A stretch of DNA of 64,000 bases from Xenorhabdus bovienii SS-2004 (GTDB taxonomy: Bacteria; Pseudomonadota; Gammaproteobacteria; Enterobacterales; Enterobacteriaceae). The translations under genes and the position numbers were made by a program. The notes beneath the pieces are model-generated. The model had not been told where the DNA came from and searched no databases. It saw only the letters and a program-made list of their open reading frames with translations. The stretch spans positions 434,001 to 498,000 of the forward strand of contig NC_013892.1 in NCBI RefSeq assembly GCF_000027225.1, in the 5' to 3' direction. Positions 28,592-37,243 of the stretch are shown piece by piece; the first letter of the stretch is position 1, and every line of letters starts with the position of its first letter.

Positions 28592-29107
28592 TCAGAAATC
28601 AATTCTGCGTGGGCGCCCGGGGACTTCATTGCAGCCGTACAGCAGCAGGCCATGTTTCTGCTGAATTTTGGTCATATACGCCAGTACCTGTCGGATATTG
28701 GCGATACTGCCCGGATCGCTGTAACGTACCGGGATATTGATATCGGCCTCGTAATGCTCTTTAAACTCGCATCGGTGATACCAGCCATCCCGGTCAGTGA
28801 TATCGCTCCATTGCAAACCGGCTTGCTGAGCCCAGGGATATGTGTTCTGAGTTTTGCTACCATCCAGCCAGAACACGACATGGGCATGGTAGTGATGATC
28901 TTCAGTCCATTCGATAACCCAGAAGAAACCGACCACCGCTTCGAGTTGCCGATAATCTCGCAGGAAAAACTTAGCGGTATGATCCTGGTAAAATAGATCT
29001 GTTCGGAATGCACGCAGGCAGGAATAGTGCTCTACCAGTTTGTCGATATGGTTGTTCAGGAGTGACTGTAGAAACCAGTCTGGCTCCCATCGTTTTTTGT
29101 TTTGCAT
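28592..29107 (-). CDS. YagK/YfjJ (inovirus Gp2)-type protein
   Basis: The 171-residue protein resembles the C-terminal domain of YagK/YfjJ and Gp2-like proteins found in P4-like elements, cryptic prophages and inoviruses. It has the central HxH segment HHYHAHVVFWLDG, reminiscent of HUH replication endonucleases, followed by WYHRCEFKEHYEADINIPVRY and a conserved VLAYMTKIQQK. It is somewhat shorter than the roughly 208-residue E. coli relatives. A role in replication of the parent mobile element is inferred. It supports the idea that this segment came from an integrated satellite element. Confidence 0.75.
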   Translation of the reverse strand: MQNKKRWEPDWFLQSLLNNHIDKLVEHYSCLRAFRTDLFYQDHTAKFFLRDYRQLEAVVGFFWVIEWTEDHHYHAHVVFWLDGSKTQNTYPWAQQAGLQWSDITDRDGWYHRCEFKEHYEADINIPVRYSDPGSIANIRQVLAYMTKIQQKHGLLLYGCNEVPGRPRRIDF

Positions 29108-29238
29108 AGGATAAATTTCTTTAGTGCTGGCGAGGACCAGCTAGTGGAATGCACCAGGCCTTCAGGAGGGGCCATGGCTGGGGATCTACATAGATTAAGA
29201 GGATGAATGTAAAAAGGGAGTGCCTATTAATTATATTA

Positions 29239-30076
29239 GGGGCTGTTGACGTTTTGAGTTCATCATTTACTCAACCCACATAGGCAGCCACACAATGGTA
29301 AACGCCAGTGCTAACGTACTGGCATAATTGCGTGCTAATTTATCGTATCTTGTGGCTATTGCCCGGAAATGTTTAATTTTGGCAAAGGCATTTTCCACCA
29401 AATGCCGGTGACAGTATAAATAGTCATCAATGTTTTTATCTGCTCTACGGCTATTTTTTCTATAAGGAATGACCGCTGTCGTAACCTTTGTCCGCTATCA
29501 CAAAGTCCGAAGGGGGCGATTGTTCGACTAAACTTTCCGCATGAACAATGTCATGCACTTGTCCCCCGGATAATTCAAAATGAACAGGCAAGCCGTAACT
29601 ATCGACGGCTAAATGAATTTTGGTAGAAAGTCCTCCCCGACTTTTACCAATGGCTTCATCTTCCACAGAAGCGGCACCTGAACTATGTTGATGAGCCCGA
29701 ACAATACTGCCATCAATGAACAACCATTCTGTATCTGTATTCTCAGATAATAATTTGAATAATAAATTAAAAATAGCTTTCTTAGACCCATCATTAAAGC
29801 GCTTAAAAATGGTGTTCCATTTGCCAAATTCAGTGGGGGCATCTCGCCAGGGACAGCCTGTTCGCATCCGGTAAAGGATCCTCTCGAAAGTCAGATAATG
29901 TTCTTCTTTGTGATATACATATCCACTTTGTTGCATCAATACAGCTAGCTTATTCCATAAAGGTTTTGATAACATTGTTCTTGGCATGATGGTCTGGGGT
30001 AATGGTTTTTTCGCGAAGACAATGATACCAGAGCATCATGCTGTTCAAATTCTCCTCATAAAACGTCAACAGCCCC
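29239..30076 (-). mobile_element. IS5-family element with damaged transposase
   Basis: About 838 bases are bounded by matching ends, GGGGCTGTTGACGTTTT on the left and its inverse on the right. TA flanks both ends, compatible with the short TA/TNA target duplications of the IS427 group. Only one two-part transposase gene is inside, and it has lost coding sequence. Confidence 0.85.
29271..29987 (-). pseudogene. IS5-family transposase with internal deletion
   Basis: The first part (29460-29987, 175 residues) has FIDGSIVRAHQHSSGA with the first DDE aspartate and GGLSTKIHLAVDSYGLPVHF with the second block, and stops after ADKGYDSGHSL. A different frame then gives AVIPYRKNSRRADKNIDDYL and HRHLVENAFAKIKHFRAIA with the catalytic glutamate, to the stop at 29271. 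In intact relatives about 15-20 residues separate GYDS from the IPxRKN block. Here they are nearly adjacent and out of frame, so I infer a small internal deletion rather than programmed frameshifting. Confidence 0.75.
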
Positions 30077-30241
30077 TAGTAACATCACGTTTTATGGGCG
30101 ACAGGCTGCAACGAAAGGATCTCTTGTTACTTGTGGAAATCATTCGGGTAATTTTTCTATCGTAGGTGGTGTGAATTGCTTTTTTTATATGGGAACTAAA
30201 CTGGCTGGAACGTTAGATAGCCAGAGCACTTGCCCTTGCGG
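30077..30241 (+). pseudogene. Fragment of a PAAR-domain protein between two ISs
   Basis: One frame, from about 30080, reads NITFYGRQAATKGSLVTCGN and continues to MGTKLAGTLDSQSTCPCG before running into the IS1 end. The spacing GRxAATKGxxVTCG with a following LAGTLDSxSxCPC is that of PAAR-motif spike proteins, which cap VgrG in type VI secretion. Both ends are cut by insertion sequences, so only this piece remains. No other type VI gene is in the window. Confidence 0.55.
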
Positions 30242-30270
30242 GGTCATGTATTAAATGATTAGATTAGGTA

Positions 30271-30709
30271 TTAAAAATAATGTTCACGTTCAATAAAGGT
30301 TCCTATCACTTTATCGTGCATTTCTTCCGATTTTGAATACCCAATGGTTTTTCTATTCAGCCTTTTGATTCGGGTACGATGCGTTAAATTCGTTCTCTCT
30401 ATACGCTGAATAAACGCCTTTCCAGTCAAGTGCTCTTCCTCGGGAAGTGGGTCATAAACAACATAGTCATCCGTGCAGTAAAACCGAATAGTAAAGGAAG
30501 ATAAGAGGGTAAGCAGCTTGTCTAACGTTTTTCGACTGCGATCGCCAAAAACATGAGCCACTATTCGCTTCAGGCGGGGTTCCCAAGCATACCAAAGCCA
30601 GCGTTGGTTTTTCTTATTGCCGACAAACGACCATTGCTCGTCGATTTCACAGACAATCTGGATGCCACATTCCGCAAGGGGAAGTGTCGTTACGTTTCGG
30701 GGTCTGAGG
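30271..30709 (-). CDS. insB: IS1-type InsB' part of the transposase
   Basis: From about 30709 the minus strand is open in the InsB frame (NLRPRNVTTLP, CEIDEQWSFVGNKKNQRWLW, then AHVFGDRSRKTL) to the stop at 30271. It carries the DDE-like catalytic part of the IS1 transposase. It has no usable start at its beginning and is reached from insA by a -1 frameshift, probably at the A5 run about 15 codons before the insA stop. The frame appears intact. Confidence 0.85.
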
Positions 30710-30965
30710 TTTTTAATGTTTTCATGACGGTGGCGGTGGCGACTTTCAGGATCCGAGCGGTGTCACGAATTCCCCCGTTATTCATCGCGATATCGACAAT
30801 CTGTTCTTTAACGCCGGGTTTGCAGGCCTGATAGGTATACGCCAACTGAAAGACCTTACAGCAGCTATAACAGCGATAACGAGGATGTCCGCCATTTCCT
30901 TTCCCATGTCCTTTGACCTGTTCTGATTTGTGGCAATAACGGCAATAGACATCAACTTTGGCCAT
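30690..30965 (-). CDS. insA: IS1-type InsA regulatory protein
   Basis: The 91-residue protein has a zinc-finger-like N terminus (VYCRYCHKSEQVKGHG, then YRCYSCCKVFQ) and an HTH (GIRDTARILKVATATVMKTL), the standard InsA layout. Alone it represses transposition; fused by frameshifting to InsB it forms the transposase. Confidence 0.92.
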   Translation of the reverse strand: MAKVDVYCRYCHKSEQVKGHGKGNGGHPRYRCYSCCKVFQLAYTYQACKPGVKEQIVDIAMNNGGIRDTARILKVATATVMKTLKTSDPET

Positions 30966-31023
30966 ACTTCATCCTTAAAAAGCCGGAAGCATATCACAGC
31001 AACTAACCATTTAATACATGACC

Positions 31024-31271
31024 GCTTTTTAGCGGCTTAAGTTATCCATTTATAATCAGCAAAACACTGATAACGCACCTCACTCTTCCATTGCGATCCG
31101 CACGGCTTCGTCCATTCGTTTCAGCCTTCGCGGTTATGCTCTGTCGGTGGCAGGGTACAGTTAATGCGCAGGAAAATGAAATGTAATAATTGTTGGAAAG
31201 AATATTTGGATGCCACATGCTCTGGCTTATTACCAGTTTAGGGAACCTAAAATCCTGCCTACTATCCCTCC
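31024..31271. other. Gap between IS1 element and ybjQ
   Basis: About 250 bases carry no recognisable gene. They lie between the IS1 right end and the ybjQ stop codon and may be remnant DNA of the interrupted island. Confidence 0.35.
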
Positions 31272-31592
31272 TTACACAATCTTCACCGCAGTCCCCGAGA
31301 CAGTGACCATCAACATGCCGCCATTTTTACCAACCGTCTCATAGTCAATATCAATACCGACAACCGCATTGGCTCCTAGCGCTTGGGCTTGTGCATTCAT
31401 TTCCGCGAAGGCGATTTCCCGTGCATTTTTCAATTCTTTCTCATAAGCGCCAGAACGTCCGCCGATGATATCTCTCACCCCAGCAAAAAAATCCTTAATA
31501 ATATTGACCCCAAGAATCGTTTCCCCTGTGACGACACCCAGATATTCCGTGATGGTATGACCTTCCAGCGTAGGTGTTGTTGTATTTTTCAT
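31272..31592 (-). CDS. ybjQ: YbjQ/UPF0145 family protein
   Basis: The 106-residue protein has the conserved signature of the YbjQ family ([20 protein letters not shown], then [19 protein letters not shown]) and the C-terminal [13 protein letters not shown] block. E. coli YbjQ has 107 residues. The family forms pentamers and has been called heavy-metal-binding, but its function is unsettled. It stands alone amid island remnants. A GC-rich hairpin at 31639-31665 lies just upstream of the start. Confidence 0.93.
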   Translation of the reverse strand: MKNTTTPTLEGHTITEYLGVVTGETILGVNIIKDFFAGVRDIIGGRSGAYEKELKNAREIAFAEMNAQAQALGANAVVGIDIDYETVGKNGGMLMVTVSGTAVKIV

Positions 31593-32019
31593 AATCGATC
31601 TCCGTTTGATATTACATCACTTATGTTTTTTGTTGGTACTCAGGTGGCCTTATTTGCCACCTGAGCTTGCTATATTACCGCGGGAGCTTGCCGATCACTA
31701 CGAATGTCATACGTTGTGGCTGATACTAATCGTGATAATAGGCTTTAGCCTGCTCACTAGACGCGTGGCGCACTGTACCAAGGGAGACAATCGGGTCTCG
31801 TTCGGTCGGCTACGTGATAGCGCAATTGCTCTCATTGTTGATTGATCCGAAAGCCGATATCTTGTCGTAAACCAGATCCTGTGAAAGCGGATAAAGAAGC
31901 GATTGCGACTATTCAACGATCGGCTCCATTCTCCGCGTCACCTCAGGATTTAGTATAAGATGGGGGTGGAATTTGTCGCCACTATCACGTTTGATGCAGT
32001 GGCTATGTAGGATTTTACG

Positions 32020-32078
32020 ATACGCCTCATCTTTCAAGTTGCTGTTTTGTTGGTTGTAACTTGAAATCTATTTTGGCT
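32020..32078. repeat. Dispersed imperfect palindromic repeat, copy 2
   Basis: This is the second member of the family described at 9353-9419. The arms CATCTTTCAAGTTGC and TAACTTGAAATCTATTTTGG can pair across a short centre. It sits in decayed intergenic DNA. Confidence 0.65.
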
Positions 32079-32084
32079 GAAAAG

Positions 32085-32240
32085 TCAGAAGCGAGAAATG
32101 GTTTCTACTACCAGTTTAAGAAACGTCGCTTTTACTTTTTCCGCTGTTTCAATGACTTCTTCATGACTAAGAGGCTGTTCTAGAATGACGATTTTATCGA
32201 CTATTAGTAGACACGATGCTAAGTGAGTCAAATCATTCAT
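32085..32240 (-). CDS. Doubtful 51-residue protein or gene fragment
   Basis: The frame starts MNDLTHLASCLLIVDKIVIL, continues with EQPLSHEEVIETAEKVKATF and ends LKLVVETISRF. Its composition is protein-like, but there is no ribosome-binding site and I do not recognise a family. It may be the 3' end of a lost gene; a stop codon lies 10 codons upstream of the ATG. Confidence 0.3.
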   Translation of the reverse strand: MNDLTHLASCLLIVDKIVILEQPLSHEEVIETAEKVKATFLKLVVETISRF

Positions 32241-32411
32241 AAGGGTGATTCGCTTGACAAAACAGTATCAGCAAATGCAACAGGATTTCCATGTCACAGT
32301 GCTAAACTAGAAATAGGGCGGTAATATCACCTAGCTGAGCACAAGTGAAGGCTGGTTGTTCTGGCCGTGGTTATCGATAGGGTGGTTATTGAGTGAGGCA
32401 TGTCTTCTTGA

Positions 32412-32769
32412 ATGAAGGTACAACTGGCCTGTGATGCACTAATTATGTGCTTTGGCTACATAAACGCCAAAGTATGTGATTGTGTACGCTGGCAGAGGAA
32501 ATCAATACTGGTCGGAGGATTATTAGGCATTATTGATAAAAGGTATGACTTGCATTGCAGTATGAGTGCTAAAGCCTGCTGATATGATAATACACGTCCG
32601 TGCAGAAAGTTTTTTCCATTCGTTAGAAGTTGAATTTATACATGGTGAAAGCTTCGCGATACGAATGGTTATGTGTCAGACAGTTTTTGACTATATAGAA
32701 GGGGATTATAATCGTCGGTGTTATCACAACGCTAACAGTGGTCTCAGTCGAGAATCATTTGAGAAATAG
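32412..32769 (+). pseudogene. Decayed IS3-family transposase (OrfB) C terminus
   Basis: Codons for [20 protein letters not shown], then [18 protein letters not shown] and [15 protein letters not shown] through LSRESFEK follow the C-terminal half of IS3-family OrfB. This includes the ESFF...K/E-E block that carries the catalytic glutamate. A TGA stop at about 32577-32579 and a +1 frameshift just after it break the gene, and the N-terminal half and terminal repeats are not visible. Confidence 0.85.
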
Positions 32770-32920
32770 AATTTTGCTTAGTTTGGTGTCCATTATTTGT
32801 GAGTAAAATCACAATACTATAATAAAGTTTTGTCTAATTTACAGAAAACAAATAAAAAACACAAATGAATAACCTATGATTAATGTAATCATAGATCAAC
32901 ATAAAACAGAGGCTTAGTCG

Positions 32921-34611
32921 ATGAGAAACAAAAAAAGGAAAAATACAAAAAAAAAGAATCCATTTATCCATTTGAAATAAATGGAGATATTTTATCGGTG
33001 TGCAATAGTATTATAGAATTTCTGGATGAAAATGAGATAACAGAACATCCTGACTATTATATAAGTAAAGCGATTTTAGCAAGAGAGAATAGAGAGTATA
33101 TAACTGAAAGGCAGTCGGTGCTTCATTTACTATTCTTCATAGAAAAAAAACCTATTCTTATAAGTGAACTCTTGAATAAAATAGATGATATGAATCTTAC
33201 AGATAAAACACAATTCCTTCTCGGGATAAATAAATCAACATCTATTTTACATCCATATATTAGAACTATTATTACTTTTATCCTCTCAGGCACTAAGCAG
33301 CAGATAAATTCTTACTTTAATTGTTTTCTGGGACGTTCTCCAAAATATGGTGAGATACCGCCATTCCCTGCCGTTGATACTTTATCTATTGATATCTTGC
33401 TTAATTTCTATGAAGCAACACATAGATTCTTAGTCAACACCTCTTCAGGGCTAGCTATTCTTGAAAAGATGACGAAACTTATCTATGCAGTTGCAAAAGA
33501 AAAATCTAGTCAAAGTGTGCTTTTCTTTATGTCATATTTTAATACAGATATAAACCCCCGTTATGCTATAGATATAGCAAATACTTTCTTTGATGCGGAT
33601 AACATTTCATTAGAAAATAGTGTGTATACTCAATCTTTGGCATATAACACAGCTTTAACTGCAACAAAAATTGGAGATATCAGTGAAGCAGAACACTGGC
33701 TGGATTATATCGATGATGATGATAAAAAGAATAGAATTATATCGATCGTCACAGAAATAGATAAAAAACAAAATGCAAGAAAAAAACACCCATTAAATCC
33801 GAAGAATATTAAAATAAAAAACATTAACGAAATTGAAACGCTTGATCTTATATCAATTTGTTCATTTCTTGATGGTTGTGGTGATGATTGGGGTTTTAAA
33901 GAACTCTATCGATCAGGTAGTTACATTTTTCCATCAAAAATATTGACAACTGAGATGTTTAAGTCGCTAGCTGTCAAAGGAATAATAACTCTAACTCAAC
34001 AGGATTTTGATAACATTGAAAACAAATTACTCAATGATTTTGACCATATTGTTAATAATTTTAAGTTCCATTTAAATGTTATAGGGATTATTGATAATAG
34101 AAAGATCTCCATTAAGATATTCCTAGAGGAGATAGATAGAAGAAAAGATAAATTTGATGCGTCCTTTGAAATGTGGAAGGAAATTTCTACTGGATATTTT
34201 CATGACGCAATGGAGTATTATTTAGGAAATATAAGAGATAGTTGGTCAAATGAGTTCATGCTCAATGAAAAAACTATTGAAAGACTCTCGACTACGTGTT
34301 TGAGTGCAAAAGATCTCTCTTATATAGCAAGTTCATCTGTTAGGTATTCCGCAGGACAACATGCCATTAAATATACACAAAGCAATAGACACACCTGCAA
34401 TACTTTAATTAGCAGTATTAATAAAAATATTGACTGGGTTGAAAGCGATAAATTTCTAGGAAAAGCGTACCCTAGAGGCAAAAAACAGCCAGTTCTATCC
34501 TCTGAAAGGATTATCGAGCATATTACTAATATTAATCCAGATGATTTATACAACAATGTACCAAAATTGACAGAACCAGTCATCAAAGATGAAACTGAAA
34601 GTGATAAATAA
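32921..34611 (+). CDS. Unknown AT-rich protein with an A9 tract near its start
   Basis: The clear open frame runs from GTG 32998 to 34611 (537 residues). It has no signal peptide, long membrane span or motif that I recognise; a short TPR-like stretch (AYNTALTATKIGDISEAEHW) suggests a helical solenoid. Protein-like coding continues upstream of that GTG (KESIYPFEINGDILS), but this frame has no ATG. A good start, ATG 32921 with AGAGG 8 bases upstream, lies one frame away, and the two are separated by nine A residues (32947-32955). Either translation starts at GTG 32998, or a change in the A tract has shifted the real start out of frame. The coding is far more AT-rich than its neighbours, suggesting recent transfer. 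Confidence 0.6.
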
Positions 34612-34616
34612 ATTGT

Positions 34617-34637
34617 AAGCCCCTGTAATCAGGGGTT
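34617..34637 (+). terminator. Hairpin after the unknown AT-rich gene
   Basis: CCCCTG and CAGGGG form a 6-bp stem with a TAAT loop, followed by TTATTTTAG, just after the stop codon. Confidence 0.6.
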
Positions 34638-34697
34638 ATTTTAGTCATTTATATAAATAACGTATCGGCATTAGCTCTAATCAAAGCGGATATTCAC

Positions 34698-34970
34698 TCA
34701 GTATTCATTTCCTTTAATACGACTACGATAACTGCCCCAATTAAATATAACCCATAGGCTATCACCAAGACGCATACGATCCATTACCCTTTCACCAAGT
34801 AGAGTATTCATACCATTCATGTCAAGATTTGACAACATACCAGTGGGACGCTTTGATGATGAACGACGATCTACTATCTGATTGATAGTCACTTTTTCAT
34901 AGCGTGACTCTATCTGCATGCCTATCTCATCAATTACAAGTAAATCAACAGTACTCAGCTCTTGCAGCAA
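34698..34970 (-). pseudogene. C-terminal fragment of DnaC-type helicase loader
   Basis: These codons encode VDLLVIDEIGMQIESRYEKV, INQIVDRRSSSKRPTGMLSN and LGERVMDRMRLGDSLWVIFN, which match the C-terminal 90 or so residues of E. coli DnaC, including Walker B (LLVIDE) and the arginine-finger region. The N-terminal DnaB-binding part and Walker A are missing; similarity ends abruptly near 34970, where a C-rich inverted repeat begins. It is probably a prophage-derived or duplicated dnaC remnant and cannot load helicase. Confidence 0.88.
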
Positions 34971-34972
34971 CC

Positions 34973-35026
34973 CCCCTCTCTATCAGCGTTGTTAGTGGGG
35001 GTGACAACTATGCTGACAGAGAGGGG
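34973..35026. repeat. Inverted repeat at the dnaC/PTS relic junction
   Basis: CCCCTCTCTATCAGC (34973-34987) and GCTGACAGAGAGGGG (35012-35026) are inverted copies with one mismatch around a 24-base spacer. The repeat begins where the DnaC match ends. It might be a terminator or the scar of a mobile element. Confidence 0.55.
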
Positions 35027-35029
35027 TAA

Positions 35030-35410
35030 CCGGAGAGCACTGGCACCATTAGCGAAAGTGCGGAGCTGGCGCCGATTTGCATCAGGGCTGCGGCCAGTGT
35101 GCCGGATTCTTTAAATTCTTCTATGCCGAAGACAAATGACAGGGAGATGCACACCCCCCGCGACGACCATCGGCAGTATGTAGGAAACGCCGGTCATTAA
35201 GTGCTGGTGAGCGCCACGATGTTCATTGTGTTGTGCTGCACCGCGTTATCAGGCGCAGAATTGCCGATGATAATCACCAGCTCTGCGTTGTTCACGTCTG
35301 TGACAAAGGAAGGGCCGTGTTGGTGGCGATGGTCATCAATACTCCAACGAGTTGCTGTTGTCCCATGTGGAATGGCAATGCCGTTACCAAGATAGGTTGA
35401 GGACGGTATT
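35030..35410 (-). pseudogene. Remnant of a fructose-type PTS gene cluster
   Basis: On the minus strand several short segments in changing frames match fructose/mannitol-type PTS enzymes II. First comes LGNGIAIPHGT (about 35395-35363), the IIA active-site histidine motif. Then come VNNAELVIIIGN and LMTGVSY-LPMVVAGG (about 35215-35170), the start of IIC, and FVFGIEEFKESGTLAAALMQ (about 35130-35070). Frames change and large parts are missing, so the cluster is dead. Order IIA then IIC fits Frw/Fry-type operons. Confidence 0.7.
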
Positions 35411-36127
35411 TCACGCTCTAAAATAATCTCTATTCATTCTCTTAATATCGCATCAATGTTCAAATGAACTCACCTTTTGGAGGTGAGGAGATGATGCGAT
35501 CCTGATTACCTGAATAGGGTTATTTAATTGTTTTTATTTGTGCAGATAGTCAATGCTGATTATCGACAACAATGCGCACGTATCGCCAAAAAGTTAGGGT
35601 GTAAAGTAGGGGATCCGGATTATTTTCCTAGAGGGTGATAGCGATCTTACTTATTTAAATTTTATTAATTTCAAAAAAGAATCGGATGGCGCGTTTTTGT
35701 CGAGGGGGAAAGAAAAGATAGCAGGGCCTGTATAACGCCGGAAGTGTGGCAGAGTAGCATAAACGGTGTTTTCAAGTGAGTTTTAATGGAGGGAAGAGCG
35801 GGTTTTCGTGTCTGAAGGATCTTATTGAAAGTAAAGAAAATTAAAAGTGATTGTAAAATGCCCGATAGGAAATTATTTCCAGGCGTGTAGACTGGGTACA
35901 ACATGGAGTGCGATGTTATCATTTATGAAATGATAACAAAAAATGACATATTGTTATTGTTTCGGCTTTCAATTTCAGCTTACTGCGTTTATTATGCGCG
36001 CTTCGTAATTTCAACCGGCGCTACTGGTTTGAGCTTCAGCGGAGAAACGATTTTTCCTGCTGGCTGACACAGTCTTTTCCCGTGGCGGTTCTATCTGCAT
36101 TATTCCAAGGGATAGATGATAGCATAA
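35411..36127. other. Gap upstream of potA
   Basis: About 700 bases between the PTS relic and potA hold no gene that I can support. A notable feature is the palindrome at 35914-35938. The potA promoter should lie in the last 200 bases. Confidence 0.4.
35914..35938. promoter_or_regulatory. Operator-like palindrome upstream of potA
   Basis: TGTTATCATTT and AAATGATAACA form a perfect 11-bp inverted repeat around ATG, about 190 bases before potA. The symmetry suggests a dimeric repressor site or a hairpin. No regulator can be named. Confidence 0.45.
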
Positions 36128-37243
36128 ATGACTGAGAATACCTCTCTGACACCACTCGTTGAACTAAACACCCTGAGTAAGGGTTTCGACGGCAAACAAG
36201 TTATTTCACAGCTCGATCTGATTATCAATGATGGCGAGTTCCTGACCATTCTTGGGCCATCCGGTTGCGGCAAGACCACTGTACTCCGTCTGATTGCCGG
36301 GCTGGAAGATGCGGATAGCGGCAAAATTTTATTGGAAGGGCAGGATATTACTGATATTCCCGCCGAGCACCGTCACGTTAATACGGTGTTCCAAAGTTAC
36401 GCGCTGTTCCCCCATATGACCGTATTTGAAAACGTCGCTTTTGGATTGCGCATGCAGAAAACACCGGCAAAGGAGATTGCCCCGCGTGTTGAAGAAGCGT
36501 TGCGCATGGTGCAGCTTGAAGAGTTTGCCCAGCGGCGTCCGGCTCAGCTTTCTGGCGGTCAGCAGCAGCGCGTGGCGATTGCCCGTGCGGTTGTGAACAA
36601 GCCGAAAGTCTTGCTGCTGGATGAATCGCTGTCGGCACTCGACTATAAGCTGCGTAAGCAGATGCAAAATGAGTTGAAAGCACTTCAGCGCAAGCTCGGC
36701 ATCACTTTTATCTTCGTGACCCATGATCAGGAAGAAGCGCTGGTGATGTCAGACCGGATCGTGGTCATGCGTGATGGGTACATCGAACAGGATGGCACGC
36801 CGCGTGAGATCTACGAGGAGCCGAAAAATCTGTTCGTTGCCCGCTTTATCGGCGAAATCAATATCTTTGATGCCAAGGTGCAGCATCGCATTGATGAGCA
36901 GCGGATACGCGCTGACGTCGAAGGCCACGAATGTGATATTTTCACTTCGTTGCCCGTCACCGCCGGACAAATACTGAAAGTGTTGCTGCGCCCAGAAGAT
37001 CTTCGGGTCGAAGAGATCAATCATGGCGAGCAGGTGTCGGGTCTGGTTGGTTATGTGCGTGAACGTAACTACAAGGGCATGACGCTGGATTCGGTGGTCG
37101 AAATGGAAAATGGCAAAATGGTCATGGTGAGCGAATTCTTTAACGAAGACGACCCCGATGTTGACCACTCCCTGAACCAGAAGATCGCGGTCACTTGGGT
37201 AGAAAGCTGGGAGGTTGTGCTGGTCGATGAAGAAGACGCGTAA
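36128..37243 (+). CDS. potA: Spermidine/putrescine ABC transporter ATPase PotA
   Basis: PotA energises polyamine import through PotBC with the binding protein PotD. The 371-residue protein has Walker [10 protein letters not shown], signature [14 protein letters not shown], Walker [12 protein letters not shown], the switch region VTHDQEEA, and a C-terminal TOBE regulatory domain ([10 protein letters not shown]). It is first of potABCD. Its end overlaps the start of potB. Confidence 0.97.
   Translation: MTENTSLTPLVELNTLSKGFDGKQVISQLDLIINDGEFLTILGPSGCGKTTVLRLIAGLEDADSGKILLEGQDITDIPAEHRHVNTVFQSYALFPHMTVFENVAFGLRMQKTPAKEIAPRVEEALRMVQLEEFAQRRPAQLSGGQQQRVAIARAVVNKPKVLLLDESLSALDYKLRKQMQNELKALQRKLGITFIFVTHDQEEALVMSDRIVVMRDGYIEQDGTPREIYEEPKNLFVARFIGEINIFDAKVQHRIDEQRIRADVEGHECDIFTSLPVTAGQILKVLLRPEDLRVEEINHGEQVSGLVGYVRERNYKGMTLDSVVEMENGKMVMVSEFFNEDDPDVDHSLNQKIAVTWVESWEVVLVDEEDA

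Larger units (their letters stand above)
30242..31023 (-). mobile_element. IS1-family element
   Basis: The element is 782 bases, close to IS1 length. The terminal repeats start GGTCATGTATTAAATG and are identical for 16 bases at both ends. It contains overlapping insA and insB frames. I did not find a matching 8-9 base target duplication in the flanks, so flanking DNA may have changed since insertion. Confidence 0.88.
31593..32411. other. Remnant-rich gap with palindromic repeat
   Basis: This 820-base stretch has no complete gene that I can support. It holds a hairpin (CTCAGGTGGC / GCCACCTGAG, 31639-31665), the dispersed repeat at 32020-32078 and a doubtful 51-codon frame at 32085-32240. Confidence 0.45.

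Noticed and set aside
35540..35638. 33-codon forward frame from GTG (VQIVNADYRQQCARIAKKLG)
   Set aside because: It looks protein-like, but it has no ribosome-binding site and no family; at best a gene fragment.
35671..35922. 83-codon frame on the minus strand upstream of potA
   Set aside because: No ribosome-binding site, no recognisable domain and composition typical of non-coding AT-rich DNA.
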